A DNA stretch of 64,000 nucleotides from Candidatus Gastranaerophilales bacterium. GTDB lineage: Bacteria > Cyanobacteriota > Vampirovibrionia > Gastranaerophilales > Gastranaerophilaceae. Location: positions 1 to 64,000 of the forward strand of contig CALUWH010000002.1 in assembly GCA_944324435.1 (NCBI GenBank), given 5' to 3'. This document shows positions 33,677-43,075 of the stretch, piece by piece. A program made the position numbers and the translations under genes. The first letter of the stretch is position 1. The number at the start of each line of letters is the position of its first letter. The notes beneath the pieces were generated by a model. That model had not been told where the DNA came from, searched no databases, and saw only the letters and a program-made list of their open reading frames with translations.

Positions 33677-35257
33677 ATGATGAGCAATATACAATTACAA
33701 AATGACCTCGAACGCCTGATGGCGGTAATGCCCCAAAAAGTCGTTGACAATCTAACCTGCGACAGATTAGAAGACGTAATCGAAATTGTTCTGGATCTAG
33801 GAAGAGTTCCGGAAGTTCGGCATTCGGGCGGAAGAATTGAGAGGTTGAATTGTGATGTTGTAAACGACGATGATATAAATTTTGTAACTTCTCACCTGCA
33901 GGAATTTACGCATGACAACAGAACAGGTATTCCCGGAACACTCCACCGTATCAGTGCTATAAGAAACCGGCAGGGAAAAGTTGTAGGTCTTACCTGCAGA
34001 ATCGGGCGTGTTGTAACCGGAACAATTGCTTGTATTAAAGATTTTTGTGTTCAAGGAAAAAGTATTCTGTTTTTGGGCCCTCCGGGGGTTGGTAAAACTA
34101 CAAAGCTGAGAGAGATTTCGCGTCTTGTAGCGGACGAGCTGGGTAAACGTGTTGTAGTTGTGGATACTTCAAACGAAATAGCAGGCGACGGTGATGTTCC
34201 GCATCCTGCAGTAGGTTCTGCAAGAAGAATGCAGGTTGCACAGCCCGAGTTACAAAAAGACATTATGATTGAGGCTGTAGAGAATCATACGCCGGAAGTT
34301 ATCGTGGTTGATGAAATCGGAACGGAAGCTGAAGCGCAAGCCGCAAGAACTATTGCAGAGCGCGGCGTTATGTTGATTGCAACCGCTCACGGTAATTGTC
34401 TGGAAAGTTTGATAAAAAACCCTACACTTTCGGATTTGGTCGGCGGAATCCAGTCAGTAACCTTAGGTGACGATGAAGCAAAAAGAAGAGCTTCTCAAAA
34501 GACTGTGCTTGAAAGAGAAAAACAGCCTACTTTTGATATTGTAATTGAGATTCTGGACAGAAATACGCTTGCTGTTTATAAAAATACATCGGAAGCTGTT
34601 GATTATATTTTGAGAGGCTGGCCAATCAGACCTGAAATAAGAAAGGTTGATAAAAATTATACGGATAAACCTCAGGAGGTCCCTGCAGAAGTTCCTGTAA
34701 ATACAGAAGTCAAGCAGCCTTTTGATAATAAAATGAACTTCTCGTTTTCAAGACAAAAATATGTTGAAGAAGTTAAACCGCTTAAAAAATTATACTTATA
34801 CGCGGTTTCCAGAACTATCGTGGAAAAAATTATTGAGCGCCTGAACTTGAATGTTGAATTAACACGTAATGTTGAGGATGCGGATATTGTGATTGCGCAC
34901 AAGAATTTTGCAAAGGGTGGGGCCAAGATTTTGAACACCGCAAAAGAGTATCGCGTACAGGTTTTCTATGTGAAAACCAATTCAATGGCTCAGATTCAAA
35001 AAGTCTTAAAAGATGCGCTTGATATTCAGCCGGGTGATGTTGAGACTTTAACCGGATATACTGATGATACTGAAAAGGCGCTTGATGAGGCAAAAGAAGG
35101 TATTCAAAAAATCATGGAAGGCGCTGAAGTAATAGAATTAGAGCCGCAGCCGGCACATATAAGGAAACTGCAACACGAACTTGTTGAACAATACAATCTT
35201 CAAAGCTCTTCCATCGGTGAAGGCGACGAGCGTCATATTAGGATTATACGAGGCTGA
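33677..35257 (+). CDS. Ycf45-type AAA ATPase with C-terminal R3H motif
   Basis: 526 residues. N-terminal domain (VPEVRHSGGRIERL), then a P-loop ATPase core like SpoIIIAA: Walker A GPPGVGKTTK (134-143), VVVDTSNEIAGDGD, and Walker B VIVVDEIGTEAEA. A variable linker follows. The C-terminus has an R-x3-H segment (RKLQHEL) with SSSIGEGDERHIRI, the R3H single-stranded nucleic-acid-binding fold. This architecture is typical of Cyanobacteria and of plastid Ycf45. A nucleic-acid-dependent ATPase function is likely, but the cellular role is not established. TATAAT lies near 33605; the start ATG-ATG has no strong ribosome site. Confidence 0.9.
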   Translation: MMSNIQLQNDLERLMAVMPQKVVDNLTCDRLEDVIEIVLDLGRVPEVRHSGGRIERLNCDVVNDDDINFVTSHLQEFTHDNRTGIPGTLHRISAIRNRQGKVVGLTCRIGRVVTGTIACIKDFCVQGKSILFLGPPGVGKTTKLREISRLVADELGKRVVVVDTSNEIAGDGDVPHPAVGSARRMQVAQPELQKDIMIEAVENHTPEVIVVDEIGTEAEAQAARTIAERGVMLIATAHGNCLESLIKNPTLSDLVGGIQSVTLGDDEAKRRASQKTVLEREKQPTFDIVIEILDRNTLAVYKNTSEAVDYILRGWPIRPEIRKVDKNYTDKPQEVPAEVPVNTEVKQPFDNKMNFSFSRQKYVEEVKPLKKLYLYAVSRTIVEKIIERLNLNVELTRNVEDADIVIAHKNFAKGGAKILNTAKEYRVQVFYVKTNSMAQIQKVLKDALDIQPGDVETLTGYTDDTEKALDEAKEGIQKIMEGAEVIELEPQPAHIRKLQHELVEQYNLQSSSIGEGDERHIRIIRG

Positions 35258-35315
35258 CGGCGCTTGTAAATAACCTTTTCTTCTGTTAAAATAACTCAAA
35301 GATAAGGAGGAAAGG

Positions 35316-36623
35316 ATGAGTATAAATCAATCAATTAAGCCTGTAAGCGTGGAAGAAAAAGAAAATCTTACAATTGGAGGGTGTGATTTGGTTGATTTGG
35401 TCAAGCGTTACGGCACTCCCCTTTATGTAATCGATGAAGCAACTTTGCGCGGTATATGCAGAGATTATAAAAATGCGTTTAAAAATTATACAAATATCAA
35501 AATGATGTACGCCTCTAAAGCTCTTTGTACATCGGCAATTGTCAGAATCCTGGATGAAGAAGGGTTTGGATTTGACACAGTATCTGCTGGTGAAATTTAT
35601 ACAGTTTTTAAATCCGGCGTTGATATGGCTAAAGTCCTTTTTAACGGAAACAATAAGTCTGAAAAGGAAATAGAACTTGCACTTGAGTGTAATGTCGGAA
35701 GATTCTCCGTGGATAATTTTTACGAGGCAGAATTATTAAACAAAATCTGCGAAGAAAAAGGCAAAAAGGCGGATATTCTGTTAAGAATTACTCCGGGGAT
35801 TGAATGCCATACTCACGATTATATTCAAACTGGACAAATTGATTCAAAGTTTGGATTTGATCTTTCTCAAGTAGATGACATTGTCGGATTAATTATTAAT
35901 AAGTATAAAAATCTTAATTTACGCGGACTTCATGCTCATATCGGGTCACAAATTTTTGAGACACAAAGCTACTATGATGAAGTTGAAATTCTTGTAAAAG
36001 AAATTGCAAGAATAAAAGCTAAATTTGGGCTTAATCTTGACGAAATTAATATCGGTGGTGGGCTCGGCGTAAAATACACAGATGCAGACAATCCGCCTTC
36101 TGTAGACGTTCTTGCGGATGCTGTAACCAGGGCTCTTGATAAATTTGCAGTAGAAGCTAAAACTATCTATATCGAACCGGGAAGAAGCATAATTTCAACC
36201 TCAGGAGTAACATTATATACAGTCGGAAGCTCAAAACAGGTTCCGAATGGTAGAAAATACGTTGCTGTAGACGGAGGAATGGCAGATAATCCAAGGCCTA
36301 GTATGTATCAGGCAAAATATACTGCACAGGTTGCAAATAAAATAAAATTTGATGAAACAGAAAAGGTTACTATTGCCGGCAGATATTGCGAAAGCGGTGA
36401 TATTTTGATTGAAGAAATCGAACTTCCTAAGCTTGAAGCCGGTGATATACTTTGTGTTTACAACACAGGAGCATACAATTATTCAATGGCTTCTAATTAC
36501 AATAGGGTTGAAAAACCTGCGATGGTACTTGTAAATAATTCTCTATCTGATATTATAGTATATAGAGAGACGTTGGATAATCTCATTTCACATGATAATA
36601 TTCCTGATAGGTTACTAAAATGA
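35316..36623 (+). CDS. lysA: Diaminopimelate decarboxylase
   Basis: 435 residues, AAGGAGG 6 bases before ATG. Decarboxylates meso-diaminopimelate to lysine using PLP. Seen: the PLP lysine in MYASKALCT, HAHIGSQI, the phosphate-binding GGGLGVKY, EPGRSI, and the C-terminal active-site segment CESGDIL with Cys from the partner subunit. Full length for the family. The stop overlaps the next start by 4 bp, so it is coupled to the c-di-AMP cyclase gene. Confidence 0.95.
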   Translation: MSINQSIKPVSVEEKENLTIGGCDLVDLVKRYGTPLYVIDEATLRGICRDYKNAFKNYTNIKMMYASKALCTSAIVRILDEEGFGFDTVSAGEIYTVFKSGVDMAKVLFNGNNKSEKEIELALECNVGRFSVDNFYEAELLNKICEEKGKKADILLRITPGIECHTHDYIQTGQIDSKFGFDLSQVDDIVGLIINKYKNLNLRGLHAHIGSQIFETQSYYDEVEILVKEIARIKAKFGLNLDEINIGGGLGVKYTDADNPPSVDVLADAVTRALDKFAVEAKTIYIEPGRSIISTSGVTLYTVGSSKQVPNGRKYVAVDGGMADNPRPSMYQAKYTAQVANKIKFDETEKVTIAGRYCESGDILIEEIELPKLEAGDILCVYNTGAYNYSMASNYNRVEKPAMVLVNNSLSDIIVYRETLDNLISHDNIPDRLLK

Positions 36624-37507
36624 TAGATGCGCTGATTTCTTTAATCCAAGATATTTTGAGTCCGCTCCAGTGGTCTCTGAATTGGATTAATGTTTTAGAA
36701 GTCGTATTTATTGTTATTATATTATTCTTATTCTATCAAAAATTTATACGCAATACGCAGGCAGAAAAACTTGTTAAAGGAATTTTTATTCTTATTTTTG
36801 CGTGGATTTTGAGTGAAGTTCTTATATTAATAGACTTGCAAATACTGGGTGTGTTCTTAAAATCCCTAGTAACGCTAATTGCACTCAGTTTGATTGTTAT
36901 ATTCCAGCCGGAATTACGCAGATTCTTAGGGTATCTGGGGCAGCCCGGGTTTATAAGAAAAACATTTTTTACATCCGGAACGTACAGAGAAGCTACTGAT
37001 AACGAGATTGATGTAATAAAAGAAATTATAGAATCAGTAAAATACCTTACCAAAACAAAAACCGGCGCGCTAATCGTTTTTCAAAAGGGCGTTGATGCCG
37101 GTGTTTATTCTGATGTGGGAACAAAGCTTGACGCGTTGATTTCGACAGAGCTTATATTGACAATATTTCATCCTAACACACCTCTGCATGATGGTGCAAT
37201 GGTAATTGAGGGGAATAAAATTTTATCCGCAGGAGTTCTTCTTCCTCTTACGGAGGATCCTAAATTAAGCTGGAGATACGGAACCCGTCACCGTGCGGCA
37301 ATCGGAATGTCTGAAGTTTCGGATGCTGCTTGCCTTGTTGTCTCGGAAGAAACCGGAGATGTATCGATTTGTATGGATGGTATCCTCAAAAAGTACGAAG
37401 ACTTGACAACTTTAAAAACTGATTTGGAATCAATACTGGGGATAAAACCTACAGAAGTTAATGAAAATAAGCATAAAAATTTTTTTGAAATGCTTAAAAG
37501 AAAATAA
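36620..37507 (+). CDS. cdaA: Diadenylate cyclase CdaA
   Basis: 295 residues. Three N-terminal membrane helices (within the first 100 residues) precede a DisA_N/DAC catalytic domain with the D-G-A motif (LHDGAMVIEG) and R-H-R motif (GTRHRAAIG). It joins two ATP to make cyclic di-AMP, which controls potassium and osmolyte balance and wall growth. Overlaps lysA by 4 bp (ATGA), then yitT 14 bp downstream. No cdaR/ybbR gene follows, unlike the usual cdaA-cdaR-glmM arrangement of Firmicutes. Confidence 0.95.
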   Translation: MIDALISLIQDILSPLQWSLNWINVLEVVFIVIILFLFYQKFIRNTQAEKLVKGIFILIFAWILSEVLILIDLQILGVFLKSLVTLIALSLIVIFQPELRRFLGYLGQPGFIRKTFFTSGTYREATDNEIDVIKEIIESVKYLTKTKTGALIVFQKGVDAGVYSDVGTKLDALISTELILTIFHPNTPLHDGAMVIEGNKILSAGVLLPLTEDPKLSWRYGTRHRAAIGMSEVSDAACLVVSEETGDVSICMDGILKKYEDLTTLKTDLESILGIKPTEVNENKHKNFFEMLKRK

Positions 37508-37521
37508 GGCAGGAGAAGAGA

Positions 37522-38412
37522 ATGTTTTTTCGTAAAAAAAAAGCTGAACCTGTAAAAAAAACAAAGGGTGAGATTGCAAGAGAGATTATTTCTAAACTTT
37601 TTTTCTTAACCCTTGGGGCCTTTATATTTGCGGCAGGGCTTGAATTATTCCTGCTTCCGAATAAAATTATTGATGGCGGCGTTATTGGTATCTCAATGAT
37701 GCTTACGTATATTACAAATGGTAATCTGGGTCTGTTCATCTTTTGTATAAACCTGCCGTTTATATTTATGGCGCTTAGAACTCTTGGGAAAAAATTTGTT
37801 ATTCAAACCTTTTACGCCGTAGGTATGCTGTCAGTTGCAACTAATATTTTTCACGGACACCACGCAACAGAGGATTTACTCCTATCAACGGTATTCGGTG
37901 GGATTATTATTGGTTTTGGCGTTGGTTTAGTTTTAAGAAACAACGCCTCTTTTGATGGTACAGAAATGATTTCCATTAATCTCGCTAAAAAGCTCAAGGT
38001 CGTATCAGTCGGAGAGCTTTTGATGACAATTAACCTGTTTGTATACTTATGCGCAGGCTTTCTCTTTGGCTGGGATAGGGCGTTATATTCTATTTTAACA
38101 TATTATGTAGCATCAAAAGTTATTGACAGCGTTCTGGAGGGCCTTGATAAAGCAAAATCAGTCAGAATTGTTTCTGAAAAATATCGGGATATTGGTGATT
38201 CTATTATGAAAGAACTTGATGTGAGTGTCACATATTTCAGAACAATGGGCGGATATTCAAGGCAGGAAAAGATTCTTACATACTGCGTTGTTAACAAATT
38301 TGAGATGGCAAAATTAAAAGAACTTGTTCATTCCATAGACCCTAAGGCTTTTCTCGTAACAGAGGATGTGCACGAAGTTGAAGGCGTAAGAGTTAAGAAG
38401 AAAAATCACTAA
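37522..38412 (+). CDS. YitT-family membrane protein (DUF161 + DUF2179)
   Basis: 296 residues, AGGAGAAG before ATG. Five to six membrane helices come first (FLLPNKIIDGGVIGISMMLT, FGVGLVLRNNASFDGTEM), then a C-terminal soluble domain of about 80 residues (DVSVTYFRTMGGYS, LVTEDVHEVEGV). This is the standard YitT layout. The transported substrate is not established for the family. Cotranscription with cdaA is likely from the 14-bp gap, which suggests a link to c-di-AMP-controlled transport; this is an inference. Confidence 0.9.
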   Translation: MFFRKKKAEPVKKTKGEIAREIISKLFFLTLGAFIFAAGLELFLLPNKIIDGGVIGISMMLTYITNGNLGLFIFCINLPFIFMALRTLGKKFVIQTFYAVGMLSVATNIFHGHHATEDLLLSTVFGGIIIGFGVGLVLRNNASFDGTEMISINLAKKLKVVSVGELLMTINLFVYLCAGFLFGWDRALYSILTYYVASKVIDSVLEGLDKAKSVRIVSEKYRDIGDSIMKELDVSVTYFRTMGGYSRQEKILTYCVVNKFEMAKLKELVHSIDPKAFLVTEDVHEVEGVRVKKKNH

Positions 38413-38472
38413 GGGTAGACTTTAGAATAAAAATGGTATAAAATCTATATATGTAATAGGAGAGGAAATTCA

Positions 38473-38817
38473 ATGGCAAATACTGATATGATTCCTATAG
38501 AGGTAATTATTTTAACAGACAATGACGATATAAAAGGAACTGTGTATGTTTCAAGTAATGTAGCTGCAAACAGACAGTTGACAGAGCTTTTAAATGATTC
38601 AAACCGCAGATTTTTAGCTGTTACAAATGTAGAAATGTATGCAAAAAATTCTAATCAGCCTCCAAAGAGATACGAATTTTTAGAAATTCACATGGACTCT
38701 ATCAGAATGGTACACCCGACTTCTCAGGCACTATTTAGGGAATCTTCTAAAACTCAGGAAGATATTGCGAGATTTAGAGAATTAAGAGCAAAGTTAAATC
38801 AAACAAAGCCATTTTAG
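38473..38817 (+). CDS. Small soluble protein of unknown function
   Basis: 114 residues, AGGAGAGG before the ATG, and a TATAAA-TCTATATATG box upstream. The sequence is a beta-barrel-like first half (PIEVIILTDNDDIKGTVYVS) followed by FLAVTNVEMYAK and a helical C-terminus. It might belong to a DUF class of regulatory small barrels, but I cannot name it. No signal peptide. Single gene, 47 bp before the glycosyltransferase-kinase fusion. Confidence 0.75.
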   Translation: MANTDMIPIEVIILTDNDDIKGTVYVSSNVAANRQLTELLNDSNRRFLAVTNVEMYAKNSNQPPKRYEFLEIHMDSIRMVHPTSQALFRESSKTQEDIARFRELRAKLNQTKPF

Positions 38818-38864
38818 CCGGTTTCCTAACATAATTCTAACAAAAGTCCTGTAGTATAATAACT

Positions 38865-41693
38865 ATGCTGGACGAAAAAATAGTAAAAAATTTACTCCTT
38901 GGTTTAGGATGCGGAATATTATTATGGCTGATTTATTTTTATAATCTCGGCTTGCCGGCTCTTTTAGATTCTGATGAGACCAGATATGCTCTTATGGCTA
39001 AGAGCATGCTGCATACAAAAGAATTCATCACATTGTATCTGGATGGGCGGATTTTCTGGGATAAACCGCCATTGTACTTCTGGATAGAGTGTTTTTCTTT
39101 CAAGGCTCTGGGGAGGATTGATGAGTTTGCGGTAAGACTGCCAAGTGTTTTATGTGCACTGGCATCTATCGGCGCAATATTTTATTCTGCAAGAAAAGCT
39201 GTATCGGTAAAATTTGCCCTTATAACTGCACTTATTCTTGCAACAAGCGTTGAGTTTGTAATATTTGCAAAAGTTTCTATATTAGATATGCTTCTTGCTT
39301 TTTGTATAACAATCTCGGCGTTTTCAGGTATACTTACGTATTTTGTAAAGAATGATAGTAAAAGATATTTCTGGTTTATATTTTATGTATTCTCAGCTTT
39401 TGGCGTTCTTACAAAAGGGATTCCTGCTGTTGTTATACCATTTTGCACAATGTTCTTTATAGGGTTATGGAAGAAAAATCTTCGTGAATTTTTTAGGCCG
39501 GAATATTTTTTACCCGGATTATGCGCGTTCTTACTAATCGCTCTTCCATGGCATGTGATGATGTACAAAATTCATGGCGCAGAATTTATAAGAGAATACA
39601 TAATAAAACACCACTTCCAAAGATTCCTCGGAAGCAGCGAACTTGGCAGGTGCCATTCTGTATTCTATTTTATCCCGACATTTCTTATAGGATTTTTGCC
39701 TTGGAGTTTTTCTTTCTTATTCGAGCTGCCGGAAGTTTTAAAAGACAAGAAAAAGCAGGATTTCATTGTGATGAACATTATCGGATTTGTTTTTACATTC
39801 CTGTTTTTCTCTATTGCAAAAACGAAACTTATTACTTATATACTTCCAATCTATCCGTTTGCGGCTGTAATTTGTGCTTATATATGGACAGAGAAAAAAG
39901 TTAATTATTCAATCTATCTGACAAACGGTATTTTCTTTTTGTTCGGGATATTATTGCTTTTTGCAGGTTTTTACTTGCCGGAAAATTTATATTTAGCAAT
40001 AAAACCTGTTCAGATACCGCTTGCGTGTATGTTTCTTGTATGTTCATTTTTTATAAAAAAACAATACGCATTTGTGGTTTATATAATCCTGATTACGCTT
40101 TTGTCGAGCTTTATGATACCAAGGCTTTTTAACATCTGGTATGGCTTTGGGCAGCAGGATTTAATGAAATTTGCCGGATATGCAAAATCAGAAGGTTTGC
40201 CGCTTGGGACTTACAATGTGTGGGAAAGATTTAGCCTGCAATATTATTATGGCGGAGATGTAGAATATTTTCTGGCCGGCAAAGCTTATGGGGCAAAATA
40301 TGTTAATACAACAAAGTTTAATAATACATTTAATAACAATCTTATCGTGATTGAAAAAAGAGATTTGAAAAAAATATTAATAACCCTTGTTATATCCGGA
40401 TTAACCATCCTCCTTACAATTCAGCTGACTCAATTCCACAAAGCATATCTGGAAGAAGAAAAGCAAGAAATTACTGCTCTTGCCCAACAGGTAAGCTGGG
40501 CTGTAAAACCTATTCTTAACAAAGGAGATCCAAAAGAACTTGATAAATACTGCAGCCTGTTTATGGCAAGTGAAACAAAGATTACCATAAGTAGCCCGAA
40601 AGGTATTATAGCCGGAGAGAATCTGGAAGCCCCGGATATTATGGAAACCGCGTCCATTAGTTATAATAAAAAACTAAAAACGGATATTTTGTATTATTCT
40701 ATACCTCTGAATGTGAATGGAACTCGCTATATCCTGAGCCTTTCTACTGAAACAGCGGGAATAAGTTCGATTATCAGTAAGTTTGAAAACTATATAATTC
40801 TTAGTATTATCGTAGTAACCCTTTTGATTCTTGCGCTTGCAGTGTATTTTTTCTTAAAGATTCACATTCCGTTTAACAAACTGCAGTCCAGCGCTATTAA
40901 AATAGCCTCCGACGATACGAATACAGATATCTTTATTCCGGACGGAGGAATTCTGTTTGAACTTTCCTGTGCTATCAATAAAATGGCAAAGCGCCTTAGA
41001 AAACAAATAACAGATATGCAAAAACTTGAAGCTTTCAGGAGTGAATTTATTACTAATATCTCTCATGAAGTAAAAACTCCGCTCACGGGAATTTTATCCG
41101 CAGTGGAAATTCTTGAAGAACAGCCGGAGAGCCAAAACCCGACAATCATGAAATGTCTGAATATCCTATCCAACCAATCTTATAGGCTTAATTCACTTAT
41201 TCAGGATATATTGAGCCTCTCGAACATTGAGATGCGGCAGATTAAAGGTGATAAGGATTTCAAAAATTTCAATCTTGCAAATTCTATCACAACAAGTGTT
41301 TCCATATGTTCAGCCTCAAAAGGAAATATCAAGATTAATACCTCGCTGGAAAATCTTGAATACTTTGGGAACAGTTTCCTGATGGAGCAGGCAATGACAA
41401 ATCTTATAATGAATGCAATAAGGTACAGTAAGTCCGATACAATTGATATAAGCCTAAAACAAAAGGATAATTTAATAGAGATAAAAGTCCGTGATTACGG
41501 AATCGGAATTCCTGAAGAGCATATACCGCATATTTTTGAACATTTTTACAGAGTAGATAAAGCCCGAAGCAGAAAGCTCGGCGGAACAGGGCTTGGGCTT
41601 GCGATAGTAAAAAATATAGTAACACTGCATAACGGCAGTATTACTGTTGAATCAAAAAATGGGTGTGAATTTACTATCAAGCTTCCAAATTAA
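38865..41693 (+). CDS. Fusion: ArnT-like GT39 glycosyltransferase + sensor histidine kinase
   Basis: 942 residues in one uninterrupted frame. Residues 1 to about 498 are a polytopic GT39/GT83-type lipid-linked glycosyltransferase, with LLDSDETRYALMAKSM (catalytic Asp/Glu loop), FWDKPPLYFW and LPWHVMMYKIHG, and about eleven helices. From Leu501 (codon TTG at 40365) a complete sensor kinase follows: helix 504-521, a periplasmic loop of about 120 residues, a second helix (ILSIIVVTLLILALAVYFF), HAMP, HisKA with His734 (ITNISHEVKTP), and an ATPase domain with NLIMNAIRYS, DYGIGIPE and GGTGLGLAI. The GT part seems to lack its last 20-50 residues. TATAAT (38855-38860) lies 4 bases before the ATG. No response regulator is adjacent. 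It may be a deletion fusion. Confidence 0.9.
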   Translation: MLDEKIVKNLLLGLGCGILLWLIYFYNLGLPALLDSDETRYALMAKSMLHTKEFITLYLDGRIFWDKPPLYFWIECFSFKALGRIDEFAVRLPSVLCALASIGAIFYSARKAVSVKFALITALILATSVEFVIFAKVSILDMLLAFCITISAFSGILTYFVKNDSKRYFWFIFYVFSAFGVLTKGIPAVVIPFCTMFFIGLWKKNLREFFRPEYFLPGLCAFLLIALPWHVMMYKIHGAEFIREYIIKHHFQRFLGSSELGRCHSVFYFIPTFLIGFLPWSFSFLFELPEVLKDKKKQDFIVMNIIGFVFTFLFFSIAKTKLITYILPIYPFAAVICAYIWTEKKVNYSIYLTNGIFFLFGILLLFAGFYLPENLYLAIKPVQIPLACMFLVCSFFIKKQYAFVVYIILITLLSSFMIPRLFNIWYGFGQQDLMKFAGYAKSEGLPLGTYNVWERFSLQYYYGGDVEYFLAGKAYGAKYVNTTKFNNTFNNNLIVIEKRDLKKILITLVISGLTILLTIQLTQFHKAYLEEEKQEITALAQQVSWAVKPILNKGDPKELDKYCSLFMASETKITISSPKGIIAGENLEAPDIMETASISYNKKLKTDILYYSIPLNVNGTRYILSLSTETAGISSIISKFENYIILSIIVVTLLILALAVYFFLKIHIPFNKLQSSAIKIASDDTNTDIFIPDGGILFELSCAINKMAKRLRKQITDMQKLEAFRSEFITNISHEVKTPLTGILSAVEILEEQPESQNPTIMKCLNILSNQSYRLNSLIQDILSLSNIEMRQIKGDKDFKNFNLANSITTSVSICSASKGNIKINTSLENLEYFGNSFLMEQAMTNLIMNAIRYSKSDTIDISLKQKDNLIEIKVRDYGIGIPEEHIPHIFEHFYRVDKARSRKLGGTGLGLAIVKNIVTLHNGSITVESKNGCEFTIKLPN

Positions 41694-41709
41694 ATAAAAT
41701 ATAATTAAA

Positions 41710-41740
41710 AAACCTCTGACTAATGAGTCGTCAGAGGTTT
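41710..41740. terminator. Bidirectional terminator
   Basis: AAACCTCTGAC (41710-41720) pairs with GTCAGAGGTTT (41730-41740). It lies between the convergent fusion gene and the alcohol dehydrogenase gene, with A/T runs on both sides. Confidence 0.85.
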
Positions 41741-41752
41741 AAATTACAATGC

Positions 41753-42811
41753 TTAGTCTATAATTACTAGCGGTTTAATTAAGTCTCGCGGCTTGTCTTT
41801 CATTAGCATTAGAGCAGGCTCGACATTTTCAAGCCCGTTGAACCTGTGAGTAATCAGTTTTTCCGGATGGATTCTGTTTGTTTCAACAAGCCTTGCGAGT
41901 TTTTCCGAACGCAGCCGGCCTCCGGGCATTAAGCCCCCTGTAATTAACTTATGTCCCATTCCGCATCCCCAGGGAGTGCGAGGGATTTTTACATAATCAC
42001 CTTCGCCTAAATAATTTACGTTACCGATTTTTCCGCCGGGTTTAAGCATTCTTATCGCCTGATCAAACGTATCATTATCTCCGCCTGCAATAATGATTCT
42101 ATCAACGCCTTTTCCGTGTGTTTTTTCAAGAATTTGTTCTACAATATCGCCTTCTCTATAGTTAACGATATCAGTTGCGCCAAATTCTTTTGCAAGGTTA
42201 ATACAGTTTTGACGTGAGCCGACTGCATAAATTTTTGCGGCACCTCTGATTGCTGCTGCGGCAACAGACATTAAGCCTACAGGGCCGATTCCTATTACAA
42301 CAACATTATCCCCAAACTGAACGTCTGCAAGTTCTACGCCGTGGAATCCTGTAGGTACCATATCGCTAAGCATACAGGCTGCGCCTAAGTCCATCCCCTC
42401 CGGAAGATGTGCAAGGTTGCCGTCGGCGTCGTTTACGTGGAAATATTCAGCAAAAACACCATCTTTGAAGTTAGAAAATTTCCAGCCGGAGAGCATTCCG
42501 CCCGAGTGCATTGAATATCCTTCCTGCGCTTCAAGAGAATTCCAATCCGGTGTAATAGCAGAGACAAGCACCTTATCTCCGGGTTTAAAATCTTTAACCA
42601 GATTGCCGACTTCGACAACCTCTCCGACGGCCTCGTGCCCGAGAATCATATTATGCCTGTCCCCTATTGCACCTGCCCAAACTGTGTGTACGTCAGACGT
42701 ACAAGGCGCAAGCGCTATAGGTTTGCAGATTGCATCCATTGGACCGCACTTAGGTATATCTTTTGTTACCCAGCCGGTCTGCCCGATTGATAGCATTGCA
42801 AAACCTTTCAT
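41753..42811 (-). CDS. NADP-dependent secondary alcohol (isopropanol) dehydrogenase
   Basis: 352 residues from ATG 42811 (AGGAGG 5 bases upstream; the GTG at 42817 overlaps that site). The sequence follows the Thermoanaerobacter brockii/Clostridium beijerinckii enzymes closely from MKGFAMLSIG to the end. The catalytic zinc ligands fall at the same positions: Cys37, His59, Asp150. The NADP-selective residues Gly198, Ser199, Arg200 and Tyr218 are present. The structural zinc cysteines of other family members are absent, as expected. It reduces ketones or aldehydes in fermentation with NADPH. Single gene. Confidence 0.95.
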   Translation of the reverse strand: MKGFAMLSIGQTGWVTKDIPKCGPMDAICKPIALAPCTSDVHTVWAGAIGDRHNMILGHEAVGEVVEVGNLVKDFKPGDKVLVSAITPDWNSLEAQEGYSMHSGGMLSGWKFSNFKDGVFAEYFHVNDADGNLAHLPEGMDLGAACMLSDMVPTGFHGVELADVQFGDNVVVIGIGPVGLMSVAAAAIRGAAKIYAVGSRQNCINLAKEFGATDIVNYREGDIVEQILEKTHGKGVDRIIIAGGDNDTFDQAIRMLKPGGKIGNVNYLGEGDYVKIPRTPWGCGMGHKLITGGLMPGGRLRSEKLARLVETNRIHPEKLITHRFNGLENVEPALMLMKDKPRDLIKPLVIID

Positions 42812-43075
42812 AAACACCTCCTGTCATTTGTAGAGTACATTATTAAAATAAAAAGACCAATAACCCAGATTAACACATTTTTGAATCAAATACAAGGCTG
42901 TAGACCAGATAGTTTTTTGATAAGAATCTCCTATTATTGTTTAATAAAATGTGTTGTGTCATTCTGTCAGAAGTTTAGCTTGTCTTTTTCCCATAATAAT
43001 TTTATTTGACTGAAGTTTTTGAACGTGATTTACCGTTCAAAGAGGTGTTTTTATGGAATTAGGAAAGGAGATTTT

